Assembly: GCF_017813245.1 (NCBI RefSeq) | Contig: NZ_JAGIQL010000048.1 | Coordinates: 1 to 41,186, forward strand | Source: Streptomyces montanisoli | GTDB lineage: Bacteria > Actinomycetota > Actinomycetes > Streptomycetales > Streptomycetaceae | DNA: 41,186 bases | Direction of reading: 5' to 3' | Shown here: piece by piece, positions 8,601-17,702 of the stretch | How positions within the stretch are numbered: the stretch's first letter is position 1 | Layout of the letters: each line of letters begins with the position of its first letter | Position numbers and translations under genes: made by a program | The notes under the pieces: model-generated | Told to the model about the DNA's origin: nothing | Database searches by the model: none | What the model saw: the letters and a program-made list of their open reading frames with translations, nothing else

Positions 8601-9345
8601 GGCCGCCGACTGGGAACTCGGCGGAACCTCCGGCTCCACAGCGCAGGACACCTCGGGTTACGGCCACACGGCCACCCTCGGCAGCGGCGCCTCCTGGACG
8701 GACGACGTCGACGGCGGGATGGGCAACGCCCTCGCGCTCGACGGAACGTCGAACGGCTACGTGTCGTCGGCCGGACCCGTGGTCGACTCCCAGGGTGCCT
8801 TCACCATCGCCGCCTGGGCGAAGCTGGACTCGGCCTCACTGGCGGACACCTCGGTGGCCCACACCGTCACGATCGCCGGCCAGTCCGGAGGCAAACGCGA
8901 CTCCTGGTCGCTGTGGTACAGCCAGCCCGCCGGATCGACGCAGGGAGCCTGGATGTTCGGCAGGACCACCGCCGACTCCACCACGGCGACCGTCGTGTCC
9001 GACCCGACCGGCATCGGCTCCGCGGAACTCGCGGACCCGACGGCGTGGACGCTGCTCACCGGCGTCTACGACGCGGCACACCAGAACCTGACGCTGTACG
9101 TGAACGGCGTTGCGCAGGGCACGGTCGGCGACAGTGCGTCCGACGAGGGCTCCGACGGGGGAGTCACGTTCGACAAGCCGTGGCAGGCGACCGGGACCTT
9201 CTCGATCGGGCGCGGCCGCACCGCATCAGGCGGTTACGGCGACTACGCGACCGGCCTCGTCCAGCGCGTGCGCGTCTGGACCGGTGTCATGTCGGGTCCG
9301 GACATCGCGCAGATGTACTACGACGAGTACCTCTTCCCGCTCTGA
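5686..9345 (+). CDS. Secreted protein with DNRLRE-like region and two LamG jelly-roll domains
   Basis: A 1,219-residue predicted exported protein. A signal peptide is clear: a basic start (MLGRNKTGRR), a hydrophobic stretch LVAAVLAVQPALGA and a probable cleavage after AWA near residue 35. Residues 40-330 form a low-complexity, Ala/Thr-rich region with beta strands. About 340-510 resembles a DNRLRE module (ending KKPTLSVTFVSKPS). About 510-745 looks fibronectin-like. Two LamG/concanavalin-type domains follow at about 750-970 and 975-1215, each with a WxF/WEL start and a final VRVW or VRLW strand. It precedes the Rhs toxin by 96 bp on the same strand, a common Streptomyces pairing. A role as carbohydrate-binding or surface partner of the toxin is inference. 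Confidence 0.85.
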   Translation: MLGRNKTGRRMPAGRAWLVAAVLAVQPALGAGAWAAVAQPSAATARSAADSAGQDLSPEAQASAKAAETGAPVDVPADTTPTQTVSAQPDGTFVLNTAVVPERAKVGSDWVPIDTTLQSAPGGTISPKAATSKITFSGGGSSAPLATISRDGVSYSIKSPWTLPAPTLSGADATYASVLPDVDLVVTALPDGFSENLVVKTRQAALDPDLATVRFPVETSGVTLTSQTDGGVALVDGSGRPQFTTGTALMWDSTPASTTDPAATPDTASRSTASGEAAAAQTAATSADTTPADAADGPGPGAKTAVMGVSATGDTLSVSPDRSFLSDPTTTYPVVLDPQTTSSSLAGWTALWSGQPSTSFWKTKHTLGSGYDSWADSKVVRSLYQFDTHSLSGKKILSATFTALEVWAANCTKQPVELWHTGGISSASTWKRQPSWMSRIDTVSAAKGYSSSCPGGNVSFDATSAVAYGAARSGATTTVGLRASSESNDLEWKQFASPATKKPTLSVTFVSKPSTPTSLKLSSPNLACGKSSSVAVNIRTLTPTLSASPKSADGSQSKLRPNFQLYRYDPDIPDPLVASGSPSSWTTSGKAGTWKTPTLQNGQTYWFKARTEYQYSFDGKSASMYSGWTTIGACAFHVDTSRPAPPTVTSTAYPECATADDPDSCSASGGVGAPATFTLDAGASDVVKYIYTLNQGRQVTKSFSSPTSSLALNLAPDVRGLNALTVQTADAAGNVSASYTYFFKVGAGAPPVDAWAFDEGSGGSAADSAGSHPATLSASGASWSKLARSGGALAVDGSSGYAAVSGTGLDTTKSFSISGWARLTDLSHNAVIAAQAGAHGSSFALYYSTAYKAWIFNRYTSDSTTPTIVRSVSTATPAMGVWTHLLGVYDAQAETIQLYVNGVPQGDPVSFTTPWKATGGLQIGRGQYGGSFTDYFTGQIDDVRLWNRIMSSDEVADLQDMTDAQGDARPTLAADWELGGTSGSTAQDTSGYGHTATLGSGASWTDDVDGGMGNALALDGTSNGYVSSAGPVVDSQGAFTIAAWAKLDSASLADTSVAHTVTIAGQSGGKRDSWSLWYSQPAGSTQGAWMFGRTTADSTTATVVSDPTGIGSAELADPTAWTLLTGVYDAAHQNLTLYVNGVAQGTVGDSASDEGSDGGVTFDKPWQATGTFSIGRGRTASGGYGDYATGLVQRVRVWTGVMSGPDIAQMYYDEYLFPL

Positions 9346-9441
9346 CCCCTGTCAGCACCCACGGTTCCAGACGGCAGAAACCCCGCGGCGACGTCCGTGG
9401 CACATCGGTTCGCACCATCCCGAAGGATGCGGAGTTCACAC

Positions 9442-12400
9442 ATGCGTGGCGGCACACACGCGGGCCCGTTCAGAGCGCCCGCCTGGCGCGGACAGCGGTT
9501 CAGTCGCATACGGGGCTGGGTCGCCGTACTGGTGACGGGAGCGGCCACTGCCTCCCTGCTCGGCACGGCGCCTGCCGCCTGGGCGAACGAGCACCACGGC
9601 CACCGCACCGTGCAGGCGCAGCAGTCGAAGCCCGGGACCGCCGTCCCGTTCAAGGCGAGTACCGCCAAGCCGAAGAACCCGGCGAAGGCGGCAGCCGCAC
9701 GGACGTCCGCCACCGTGAACAAGGCCGTGAAGTGGCCGAAGACAGCCGATGCCACACTCTCGGTGGCGCCGGCCGGGCACTCCGCCAAGGCCGCATCCGT
9801 CGGCGGCCTCCCGGTCAAGCTGTCCGCCGCATCGCCACACACGGCCGCCGCACCGGACTCCGTGTCCGTGAAGGTCGCCGGTCACACCGCGGCCCTTGAC
9901 GCTGGAGCGGACGGCGCGCTGCTCACGGTGACGGGCGGGACGGCGGGCCACCACACCGGTTCGGCGCAACTCACGCTGGACTACTCAGGGTTCGCCGACG
10001 CCTTCGGCGGCGACTACGCCTCCAGGCTCTCGCTCGTCCGACTGCCGGCGTGTGCCCTCACCAGGCCGGGCACGCCGGGATGCCGTACCAAGACACCCGT
10101 CAAGACCCACAACGATATCCGGCACCACACCCTGACCGCCACGGTCGCGATCCCGCAGCACACCACCACAGGACTGTGGCAGAGCGCCGTCGAGACGTCC
10201 GCATCCCCGGCGACCGTGCGAACCGCCGCAGGCAACGGCTTCACCGTCCTCGCCGCGACAGCCGCCCCGACCTCGGGAGCAGGCTCCTACAAGGCGACAT
10301 CCCTCTCTCCGTCCGCCTCATGGCAGGCAGGCGGTTCCAGCGGCGACTTCAACTGGTCGTATCCGCTGTCGGTGCCTCCCTCCGCCGGCGGCCCGGCCCC
10401 CACCCTCGCGATCAACTACGACTCGGGTAGCGTCGACGGACGCCTCCCGTCCACGAACAACCAGCCGTCCTGGGTGGGTGAGGGCTGGGACCTGCCGACC
10501 TCCTACATCGAGCGGTCGTACGACGCGTGCGACGACGACGGGCAGTCGAAGAAGCAGGACGAGTGCTGGGCCGGCGACAACGCGGTCCTCGTGCTCAACG
10601 GGCACTCGACCCGTCTCGTCAAGGACACCAAGACCGGCGACTGGCACCCCGAGGGCGACAACGGCGAGCGGATCGTACACTCCACCGGCGCGGTCAACGG
10701 GGACAACGACGGCGAGTACTGGACCGTCACCACGACCGACGGCACGCAGTACGTCTTCGGCAAGAACCGCCTGCCCGGCTGGAGCACCGGCAAGCCGGAG
10801 ACCAACTCGGTGTGGCACGTGCCCGTCTTCGGCGACGACTCCGGTGAGCCCTGCCACGCCTCGACCTTCGCCGCGAGCTCCTGCGACCAGGCGTGGCGGT
10901 GGAACCTCGACTACGTCGTCGACCCGCACGGCAACGCCATGTCGTACTGGTACACGAAGGAGTTCAACCACTACGCCAAGGACGGCACCACCACCGCCGA
11001 CGGCACCTCCTACGACCGCGGCGGCTACCTCTCCCGCATCGACTACGGCATCACGTCGTCCACGGTCTTCGGCACCGCGCCCGACCAAGTGGTGTTCACG
11101 ACCGCGGAGCGCTGCCTGCCCACCAGCACCGAGAAGTGCGACTCGCTGACGTCGACCACCGCCAAGTACTGGCCGGACGTGCCCTACGACGAGCTCTGCG
11201 GCACGGGCAAGGTGTGCAAGAACGATCCCGCACCGACCTTCTTCTCCCGCAAGCGGCTCACGGCCGTCACCACCAAGGTCTGGGACGCCTCGGCGAGCCC
11301 GGCGGCCTACAAGGACGTCGACTCCTGGAAGCTCGACCAGTCCTTCCCCGACCCGGGCGACGGCACCTCGGCCGGGCTCTGGCTGAAATCGATCACGCGG
11401 ACCGGCGAGGACGGCAAGGCCGTCGACATGAAGCCGGTCACCTTCACCGGCGTCCAGATGGCCAACCGTGTCGACACGACACACGACGACATCGCCGCAC
11501 TCATCAAGTGGCGAGTCCGCACCATCACGTCGGAGACCGGCTCCGTCCTGACCGTCAACTACTCGGACCCGCAGTGCGTCGTCGGCTCGAACATGCCGAG
11601 CGCGCCCGACGCGGACACCAAGCTCTGCTATCCGACCTACTGGCAGCCTCCGTACACCGACGCACCACAACTCGACTACTTCCACAAGTACGTCGTCGAG
11701 CAGGTGAACGAGTCCGATCCGACGGGCGGGGCTCCGCTGAAGGAGACCGACTACACCTACAACGGCGCGCCCGCGTGGCACTACGACATCGACGACGTGA
11801 CCTCGCCCGCCAAACGGATCACGTGGTCGCAGTGGCGCGGCTACGGCAGCGTCACGACGACGACCGGTGACGCGCAGTCCACCAGGACCAAGACCGTGGA
11901 CACGTACTTCCGCGGCATGGACGGCGACAAGCAGGCGGACGGCAGCAAGCGCAGCGTCAAGATCACCGACTCGAAGGGTACCGCGGTCACCGACGCCAAC
12001 CCGCTCGCCGGATCGGTCCGTGAGTCGATCACCTACAACGGCACGCACGAGGTGTCCGGGACGATCACCGACGAGTGGTACCACCAGACGGGCACGGACG
12101 GCACGCGCACGTCCGACTATGTGGCTCCGTCGGCCGTGTACAACCGGACGGACCTCTCGAGCGGCGGCACGCGGAACACAGCGGTCCACACCACGTACGA
12201 CCCGGCCACGGGAGCGACGCTCCAGGTGGACGACAGTGGCGACACGGCCACCAGCGGCGACGAGCAGTGCACACGCAACACGCTGGTCAACAACGACAGT
12301 GCATGGCTCAGGGCCGTGCCGACGCGCGTGGAGATCGTCGACGTACCGTGCGGGACGACTCCGAAACGGCCAGACGACGTCATCTCCGACAACCGCACGC

Positions 12401-15400
12401 TCTACGACGGCCAGGCCTTCGGGGTCGCCCCCACCAAGGGCGACGAGACGTCCACCCAGCGGCTCGCCTCGTACAAGGACGGCTCCCCCGTCTACCAGAC
12501 CGTCTCCACCTCGGCCTACGACAGCCAGGGCCGCGTGACCTCCGTGGCCGACGCCGACGGCAACACCACGAAGACGGCCTACACCCCCGCCACCGGTGGC
12601 CCGCTGACCAGCACCATCAGCTACGACGCGAAGAACTACCAGACGACGACCGACTACGACCCGGCGCGCGGGCTCGCCACGTCGGTCATCGACCCGAACA
12701 ACAAGCGCACCGACTACGCCTACGACGGGCTCGGCCGGCTGACCAGCCTCTGGCAGCCCAACCGTTCGAAGGCGGCCGGCCAGACGGCCAGCCTCGTCTA
12801 CGACTACGAGCTGTCCAACACCTCGGCCTCGTACGTGCGCACGGGCAAGCTCCGCAACGACGGCTCGACGTACGACTACTCGTACGCCATCTACGACGCG
12901 CTCCTGCGTCCCCGCCAGACCCAGACGGCCGCGCCGGGCGGCGGCAGGGTGATCAGCGAGACGAAGTACGACACGCGCGGCCTCGCCGTCGAGGCGGACG
13001 CCGACTACTCCGACGGCAGCGATCCGTCGGGCACCCTGGCGAACATCACCTCCGCGCAGCCGTCGCAGACCCTCACCACCTACGACGGAGACAGCAGGGC
13101 CACGGCGAAGGACTTCTACGCGGACGGCAGCAAGAAGTGGACGACCACGACCACCTACGGCGGTGACCGGACGACCGTCGTCCCGCCGAAGGGCGGCGTG
13201 GCCACCACCACCCTCGTGGACACCCTCGGACGCACCACCGAGACCCGGGACTACGACAACGGCACGTCGTCCGGTTCCTACACGGCGGTCGACTACCGCT
13301 ACGACGCGAAGAGCCGCCTGGCTCAGATCACCGACGCGGACGGCAACAGCTGGCACTACGGCTACGACCTGCTCGGCCGCAAGACGTCCACGACCGACCC
13401 GGACGGCGGCACGAGCACGACGACGTACGACAACCTGGACCGGACGACGTCGACGACGGACAGCCGCGGCAAGACCCTCAGCTACACATACGACGCACTC
13501 GGCCGGAAGACCGCTGAGTACGACGGCACGGTCCAGGACGCCGATCACCAGCTGGCGAAGTGGACGTACGACACGATCGCCAAGGGTCAACCCTCGGCGT
13601 CCATCCGCTACGTCGGCGGTTCCGGCACCGGCGGCAAGGCCTACACCAGCCAGACCGTCCGCTACGACGCCCTCTACCACCCAACGTTCACCCGGGTCAC
13701 GGTGCCGTCGGTCGCGGGCGAGGAGGCACTGGCGGGCACGTACAGCTTCGGCTCGGCCTACAACCTGGACGGGACGCAGTACTCGGCGACGGACCCGGCG
13801 GCCGGCGGCCTGCCGAGCGAGTCCGAGGTGTTCGGCTACAACGAACTCGGCATGCCGAAGTCCCTCAAGGGCACCAGCGGCTACGTCCTGAACACCGACT
13901 ACACCAAGCCCGGCGACGTGTCCCAGTTGACGCTGGGTACATCGACCGCCGACAGCGCCAAGTGGGTGCAGATCAGCAACACCTACGAGGACGGCACCCG
14001 GCGTCTGGGCCGCCAACTGGTCACGGACGACACGGACTCCGCGCCGGTCCAGGACACGCACTACACCTACGACGACTCGGGCAACCCGACCACGGTGGAC
14101 ACCCGGGCCGACGGCGCGAACGACAGGCAGTGCTACCGCTACGACGGCCACGACCGCCTCATCCAGGCCTGGACCCCGACGAACGGATGCGCCGCCGACC
14201 CGTCCGAGGCGATGCTCGGCGGCCCGGCACCCTACTGGCAGAGCTACGGCTACGACCCGGTCGGCGACCGCACGACGCTGGTGGACCACGGCGCCACGTC
14301 GGGCACGTCCGACAAGACGACGACGTACACGTACCCAGTCCCGGGCACCGATCAGCCCCACACGCTGGACTCGTCCGTGACGACGCAGTCCGGCCGGCCG
14401 GACACGACGGCCTCCTACGCCTACGACAAGGCGGGCAACACCACGACCCGCACGGTGGGCGGCAAGACCCAGCGCCTGGAATGGGACGACGAGGGCAACC
14501 TCGCGAAGGTCACGAACGCCGACGGCACCTCCGTCTCCTACGTCTACGACGCGGACGGCAACCGCCTCCTGTCGCGCGACACATCCGGCACGACGCTCTA
14601 CCTCGGCGACATGGAGATCCACCTCGCGCCGGGCGCCTCAACCGCCACGGGCACGCGCTACTACGCCTGGGCGGGCCAGACCGTCGCGGTCCGCACGAGT
14701 GACGGCAAGCTGGACTGGGTCCTCACCGACCGGCACGACACCGCATCCACGCAGATCGACAACACCACGCAGTCCGTCGTACGCCGCTACACCGACCCGT
14801 ACGGCAACGCCAGGGGCCCCGGCGCCGACGGCAGCGGCACGGGCAACCCCGACTCGACCGACTGGCTAGGCGACAAGGGCTTCGTCGGCGGCATCCAGGA
14901 CACCGGCACGGGCCTCACCCACCTCGGCGCCCGCGATTACGACACCACGACCGGGCGCTTCGTCAGCCTCGACCCGCTCCTGCAGACCAACATCTCGCAG
15001 ACGATCAACGGCTACACCTACGCGGCCGACAACCCGGTCACGTCGTCGGACCCGACGGGCGAGGGCCTGGCCTGCGGCGGCCCGGGTATGCCGGGCTGCG
15101 GCTCCGGGGTCGTCACCCACGGCGACGGCAGCCTCTCCCACCACGGCAAGGCCACGGGCGGCGGCACGGCGTCGCACTACGCCGGCTACGAGGGAGGCGG
15201 CAGCTACCACCCGACGACCCACAAGAGCTGCTGGTGGTGCTCCGCCTGGAAGCATGTGTCCCACGCCGGGAAGGCGTTCGGTCACGGCGTCGCTCACATC
15301 GCCAAGTCGGCCTACCACGCGGTGACGAAGCACCCGGTGATGGCTTTGGCTGCCACTGGGACAGTACTCGGGGTCGCGGCGTGTTTCAGTATTCTGGCTG

Positions 15401-16311
15401 AGGTCTGCGGCGGCCCCATTCTCGTAGGCGCGGCCATCGAGGCCGGGGCGGGTGAGGGCGCCACCGTAGCGGCCGAGGGCACCGCCGCGGGCGTCGAGGA
15501 ATCAGCAACCGCGGAGGGCGCCGGCGAGGCAGCCTCCGAAGCCGACGCCACCGCATCCGAGGGGTCCGCAGACGCCTCAACACGCGCGGGCGAGTCGAAG
15601 CCACCGCAGTGCAGTTTCGCACCCAACACCCCGGTTCTGATGGACCACGGCCGCACCAAGGCAATCTCCAAGATCAAGCCTGGTGACATGGTCGAGGCGG
15701 CAGACCCCAACACCGGCCACCACAAGGGAACACGTGAGGTCAAGGCGCGCTGGGTCAATCACGATCACGATCTGCTGGACGTCACCATCCGCCAGCCTTC
15801 AGGTAAGACGGCAATCCTCCACACTACCTCGAACCACCCCTTCTGGGATGCCACGACACACTCGTGGGTTCAAGCGGGCGACCTCACCCCTGGTGACGCC
15901 CTCATCACGAACATGTCGAAGCACGCCATTCTGCTCAGCGCCCGTCCCACATCCGGAGCAGCCGACCGGTACAACCTCACCGTCAACCAGCTCCACACGT
16001 ACTATGTGCTGGCTGGGGCTACCCCGGTATTGGTGCATAATACGGGTTGTAGGCCAGAGTTCCGATCAAACACTGCACATATCTTCCGAGATGGCCATCC
16101 TGGGCACCTCAAGGTGGATACGCCGGAGAATCGCGCAATAATTCAGAGGGCAATCAAGCCGGAGAACCTCCGCTCGAAGATCGAGCTTCCGCATGACGGC
16201 GGTACGTTGGAAAAATACTTTGAGACTCTCCCTGACGGCACACAGGCGTGGGCCGAGGTCAGAAACGGAACCACAATTACAAACGGCGGGATGAACCCGA
16301 CACCCCGTTAG
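9442..16311 (+). CDS. Rhs/YD-repeat polymorphic toxin with pretoxin HINT domain and short C-terminal toxin
   Basis: A 2,289-residue secreted toxin. I chose ATG 9442 because GGAG lies 7 bases upstream; earlier in-frame starts lack one. The signal peptide ends near AWA-NEHH. Around 300-360 is an SpvB/Rhs entry region (YPLSVPPSAGGPAPTLAINY). YD repeats such as YDGLGRLTS, YDLLGRKTS and YDALGRKTA fill about 1000-1800. The Rhs core closes near 1823 (LGARDYDTTTGRF...YAADNPV). An Ala-rich linker leads to a HINT autoprotease: Cys 2057 (CSFAPNTPVLM), TSNHPFW block, and terminal VHN 2198-2200, predicted to cleave itself and free the last ~88 residues. That tail (AHIFRDGHPGHL, DTPENRAI, LPDGTQAWAEVRNG) is clearly AT-richer; I cannot assign it to a named toxin family. 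A candidate immunity gene follows directly. Confidence 0.92.
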   Translation: MRGGTHAGPFRAPAWRGQRFSRIRGWVAVLVTGAATASLLGTAPAAWANEHHGHRTVQAQQSKPGTAVPFKASTAKPKNPAKAAAARTSATVNKAVKWPKTADATLSVAPAGHSAKAASVGGLPVKLSAASPHTAAAPDSVSVKVAGHTAALDAGADGALLTVTGGTAGHHTGSAQLTLDYSGFADAFGGDYASRLSLVRLPACALTRPGTPGCRTKTPVKTHNDIRHHTLTATVAIPQHTTTGLWQSAVETSASPATVRTAAGNGFTVLAATAAPTSGAGSYKATSLSPSASWQAGGSSGDFNWSYPLSVPPSAGGPAPTLAINYDSGSVDGRLPSTNNQPSWVGEGWDLPTSYIERSYDACDDDGQSKKQDECWAGDNAVLVLNGHSTRLVKDTKTGDWHPEGDNGERIVHSTGAVNGDNDGEYWTVTTTDGTQYVFGKNRLPGWSTGKPETNSVWHVPVFGDDSGEPCHASTFAASSCDQAWRWNLDYVVDPHGNAMSYWYTKEFNHYAKDGTTTADGTSYDRGGYLSRIDYGITSSTVFGTAPDQVVFTTAERCLPTSTEKCDSLTSTTAKYWPDVPYDELCGTGKVCKNDPAPTFFSRKRLTAVTTKVWDASASPAAYKDVDSWKLDQSFPDPGDGTSAGLWLKSITRTGEDGKAVDMKPVTFTGVQMANRVDTTHDDIAALIKWRVRTITSETGSVLTVNYSDPQCVVGSNMPSAPDADTKLCYPTYWQPPYTDAPQLDYFHKYVVEQVNESDPTGGAPLKETDYTYNGAPAWHYDIDDVTSPAKRITWSQWRGYGSVTTTTGDAQSTRTKTVDTYFRGMDGDKQADGSKRSVKITDSKGTAVTDANPLAGSVRESITYNGTHEVSGTITDEWYHQTGTDGTRTSDYVAPSAVYNRTDLSSGGTRNTAVHTTYDPATGATLQVDDSGDTATSGDEQCTRNTLVNNDSAWLRAVPTRVEIVDVPCGTTPKRPDDVISDNRTLYDGQAFGVAPTKGDETSTQRLASYKDGSPVYQTVSTSAYDSQGRVTSVADADGNTTKTAYTPATGGPLTSTISYDAKNYQTTTDYDPARGLATSVIDPNNKRTDYAYDGLGRLTSLWQPNRSKAAGQTASLVYDYELSNTSASYVRTGKLRNDGSTYDYSYAIYDALLRPRQTQTAAPGGGRVISETKYDTRGLAVEADADYSDGSDPSGTLANITSAQPSQTLTTYDGDSRATAKDFYADGSKKWTTTTTYGGDRTTVVPPKGGVATTTLVDTLGRTTETRDYDNGTSSGSYTAVDYRYDAKSRLAQITDADGNSWHYGYDLLGRKTSTTDPDGGTSTTTYDNLDRTTSTTDSRGKTLSYTYDALGRKTAEYDGTVQDADHQLAKWTYDTIAKGQPSASIRYVGGSGTGGKAYTSQTVRYDALYHPTFTRVTVPSVAGEEALAGTYSFGSAYNLDGTQYSATDPAAGGLPSESEVFGYNELGMPKSLKGTSGYVLNTDYTKPGDVSQLTLGTSTADSAKWVQISNTYEDGTRRLGRQLVTDDTDSAPVQDTHYTYDDSGNPTTVDTRADGANDRQCYRYDGHDRLIQAWTPTNGCAADPSEAMLGGPAPYWQSYGYDPVGDRTTLVDHGATSGTSDKTTTYTYPVPGTDQPHTLDSSVTTQSGRPDTTASYAYDKAGNTTTRTVGGKTQRLEWDDEGNLAKVTNADGTSVSYVYDADGNRLLSRDTSGTTLYLGDMEIHLAPGASTATGTRYYAWAGQTVAVRTSDGKLDWVLTDRHDTASTQIDNTTQSVVRRYTDPYGNARGPGADGSGTGNPDSTDWLGDKGFVGGIQDTGTGLTHLGARDYDTTTGRFVSLDPLLQTNISQTINGYTYAADNPVTSSDPTGEGLACGGPGMPGCGSGVVTHGDGSLSHHGKATGGGTASHYAGYEGGGSYHPTTHKSCWWCSAWKHVSHAGKAFGHGVAHIAKSAYHAVTKHPVMALAATGTVLGVAACFSILAEVCGGPILVGAAIEAGAGEGATVAAEGTAAGVEESATAEGAGEAASEADATASEGSADASTRAGESKPPQCSFAPNTPVLMDHGRTKAISKIKPGDMVEAADPNTGHHKGTREVKARWVNHDHDLLDVTIRQPSGKTAILHTTSNHPFWDATTHSWVQAGDLTPGDALITNMSKHAILLSARPTSGAADRYNLTVNQLHTYYVLAGATPVLVHNTGCRPEFRSNTAHIFRDGHPGHLKVDTPENRAIIQRAIKPENLRSKIELPHDGGTLEKYFETLPDGTQAWAEVRNGTTITNGGMNPTPR

Positions 16312-16321
16312 GGAGGATCTT

Positions 16322-16513
16322 GTGGGTAGTTATTCACTGGATGAACGCGAGGCATTTGAGGCAATGTCAAGATTCATCTGGCAATTTGCAAATCGAGCGG
16401 GGGATGATCTGCTTACGCTATTGGGTGATATTTCCCTCGAGGCGGATGGGAACCCTACTGATCTGGCCGCGTGGACAGACTGGCTGGAATGCGTTCGAGT
16501 GACCCTGGAGTGA
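16322..16513 (+). CDS. Candidate immunity protein to the Rhs C-terminal toxin
   Basis: A 63-residue, acidic, probably helical protein (LDEREAFEAMSRFIWQF, DDLLTLLGDISLE, DLAAWTDWLECV). The GTG start at 16322 has GGGAGG five to six bases upstream, overlapping the toxin stop, so the two genes are tightly coupled. Size, acidity and position are what is expected of a cognate immunity protein, which would bind the toxin tail in the cytosol. The pattern resembles small proteins I recall next to toxins in proteobacteria, but I cannot give a family name. The stop at 16511 is followed by IS66-derived sequence, so the gene sits at the edge of a rearrangement. Confidence 0.7.
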   Translation: MGSYSLDEREAFEAMSRFIWQFANRAGDDLLTLLGDISLEADGNPTDLAAWTDWLECVRVTLE

Positions 16514-16529
16514 CTACTCAGCTGCTTGA

Positions 16530-16935
16530 TTACTTGTGAGCAGGTGGTAGCCAGAGGTTCCCGGCGAAGAGGTCGCGGAGGGCGGTCATGGGGTTGAGGC
16601 CGTGTTTGCGGGCGGTGGCGAGGTAGGAGCGCACAGGCCGCCAACGGTTGGTGCCATCGAGGGTGCGCCAGCCGCCGAAGACCTTCATCTGGATTTTGGC
16701 CATGCGGATGTCTTGCTCGGCCTGGTTGTTGGTGAAGGGCACCGTCAGGTGGTGTAGGAAGCGCAGGATGTCGTCGCGCCGGCGGTGCAGACGGTCGATT
16801 AGCTGCCGGGCGTCTTCGGCGGCGGATCGGGGTTGTTGGAGCGTCCGACCCCGACGGCCTGATCGAACTCGGTAGTCAGCAGAGTGATTTCGTCGTTGGT
16901 CAGGGTGGCGCGTCCGGCCGCGCGGGCGGTATGGC
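16530..16935 (-). pseudogene. IS66-family transposase, 3' remnant with frameshift
   Basis: The minus strand encodes the C-terminal end of an IS66 transposase: ILRFLHHLTVPFTNNQAEQD, IRMAKIQMKVFGGWRTLDG, and SYLATARKHGLNPMTALRDL followed by a stop. Upstream residues ITLLTTEFDQAVGVGRSNN, the IS66 segment that should precede it, are readable only in another frame (about 16825-16925), so at least one frameshift has occurred. The N-terminal DDE region, the partner orf genes and the inverted repeats are absent. It is therefore dead. It marks past insertion and recombination between the toxin/immunity pair and the next immunity-like gene. Confidence 0.85.
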
Positions 16936-16987
16936 GGCATCGCAACTGGGGAGCCAAGGCCGTACGCCGACAGTGAGGGTGGATCAC

Positions 16988-17443
16988 GTGACCGACTTCT
17001 GGAACATCATCGGGTCGAATCCCGCTCAGTCGGGAGACGATGTGCGGTCAGCTCTCGATCGGGTCTCTGGGCGACTTGATGGGCTGGATGCGACCGATCT
17101 GGTCAAGTTTTCCGAAGAGCTGCGTGAGGCTCTGTACGGGATGGACAGGCGGCAGCTAGCGGAGATCCCAGTGGCGTTGGCGGTTGGCTTGGAGCTGCTG
17201 CAAACAAGTGACCACTTCCTGTATTCGCGTTGCGCGTGCATATTGGCTGGCAGGGATGCGTACAATGCGGCCTTGAGGTCGACCTCGGAGTTTACGTGTT
17301 TCGTCAGGCCATTTTTCCAGGCCGCCGAGGGGCTTCTCTATCTCTGTCCTAGCGTTTACGAGAAAAAAGTCGGCAGTAAAATGCGGGTGGTCGGCGGATT
17401 CCCAATTGAATCAATGTCGAATGCGCAGGGCTGGGCGGAATAG
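16988..17443 (+). CDS. DUF4240-like protein, possible orphan immunity gene
   Basis: About 151 residues. The start MTDFWNIIGS, the helical EELREALYGMDRRQLAEIPV and the pattern of charged helices with YSRCACILAGRDAYNAAL resemble DUF4240 proteins, which are frequent in Streptomyces and in immunity clusters. GTG 16988 is preferred since DFWxII normally opens the family; upstream codons run into the IS66 remnant. Codon use is less G+C-rich than flanking core genes. No toxin gene stands beside it, so it may be an orphan immunity gene left after recombination. The family assignment is moderate and the immunity role is inference. Confidence 0.6.
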   Translation: MTDFWNIIGSNPAQSGDDVRSALDRVSGRLDGLDATDLVKFSEELREALYGMDRRQLAEIPVALAVGLELLQTSDHFLYSRCACILAGRDAYNAALRSTSEFTCFVRPFFQAAEGLLYLCPSVYEKKVGSKMRVVGGFPIESMSNAQGWAE

Positions 17444-17510
17444 GTCTGTGTGAATGGCGTGCTGTGCAAACGCGCCACTGGTTCTCTGGTATTCCGCCAG
17501 CGGTCCTCTA

Positions 17511-17541
17511 GTGCGCCAGTCCTCGTTGCTGCTGGCGCACC
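17511..17541 (+). terminator. Candidate hairpin after the DUF4240-like gene
   Basis: GTGCGCCAG at 17511-17519 pairs perfectly with CTGGCGCAC at 17533-17541, with a 13-base loop. It lies 68 bases after the stop at 17443, in the 259-bp gap before the next gene. The same gap also contains a separate 14-bp palindrome, CTGTCATCTGACAG, at 17554-17567, which may be an operator for the downstream gene. Confidence 0.45.
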
Positions 17542-17702
17542 GTGGCAGGCATCTGTCATCTGACAGCAGCAGGATGGGCCGTGCCATCGTGTGTCTCTCC
17601 GCTGGGGCCTGCTTCGGGGGAAACTATCTTTGAGGTCCTTAGACTCGATCCGAGAGCCTTCGGTTGACGGGTTTGCCTGACTGACAGTAAGAGGGTCTGC
17701 AA

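Noticed and set aside
5491..9446. A 13-base match (gttcacacatgcg) upstream of the LamG gene and at the Rhs start.
   Set aside because: In 41 kb many chance matches of this length are expected, and the second lies over a start codon with its own reason.
10318..14622. A 1,434-codon open frame on the minus strand opposite the Rhs gene, and several similar long minus-strand frames elsewhere (for example 1557-3380, 22183-23856, 26322-28154, 37728-39596).
   Set aside because: The predicted products are Arg/Val/Ala/Gly-rich low-complexity strings with no motifs. Long shadow frames are expected opposite high-G+C genes, and the + strand genes show clear families.
15610..16041. A true intein inside the Rhs gene.
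   Set aside because: The HINT module lacks an endonuclease domain and is at the junction with the toxin tail, with VHN-T at its end: this is a pretoxin HINT processing domain rather than a splicing intein.
16530..16935. An active IS66 element.
   Set aside because: Only the C-terminal coding end remains, with a frameshift, no DDE catalytic part, no partner ORFs and no inverted repeats visible.
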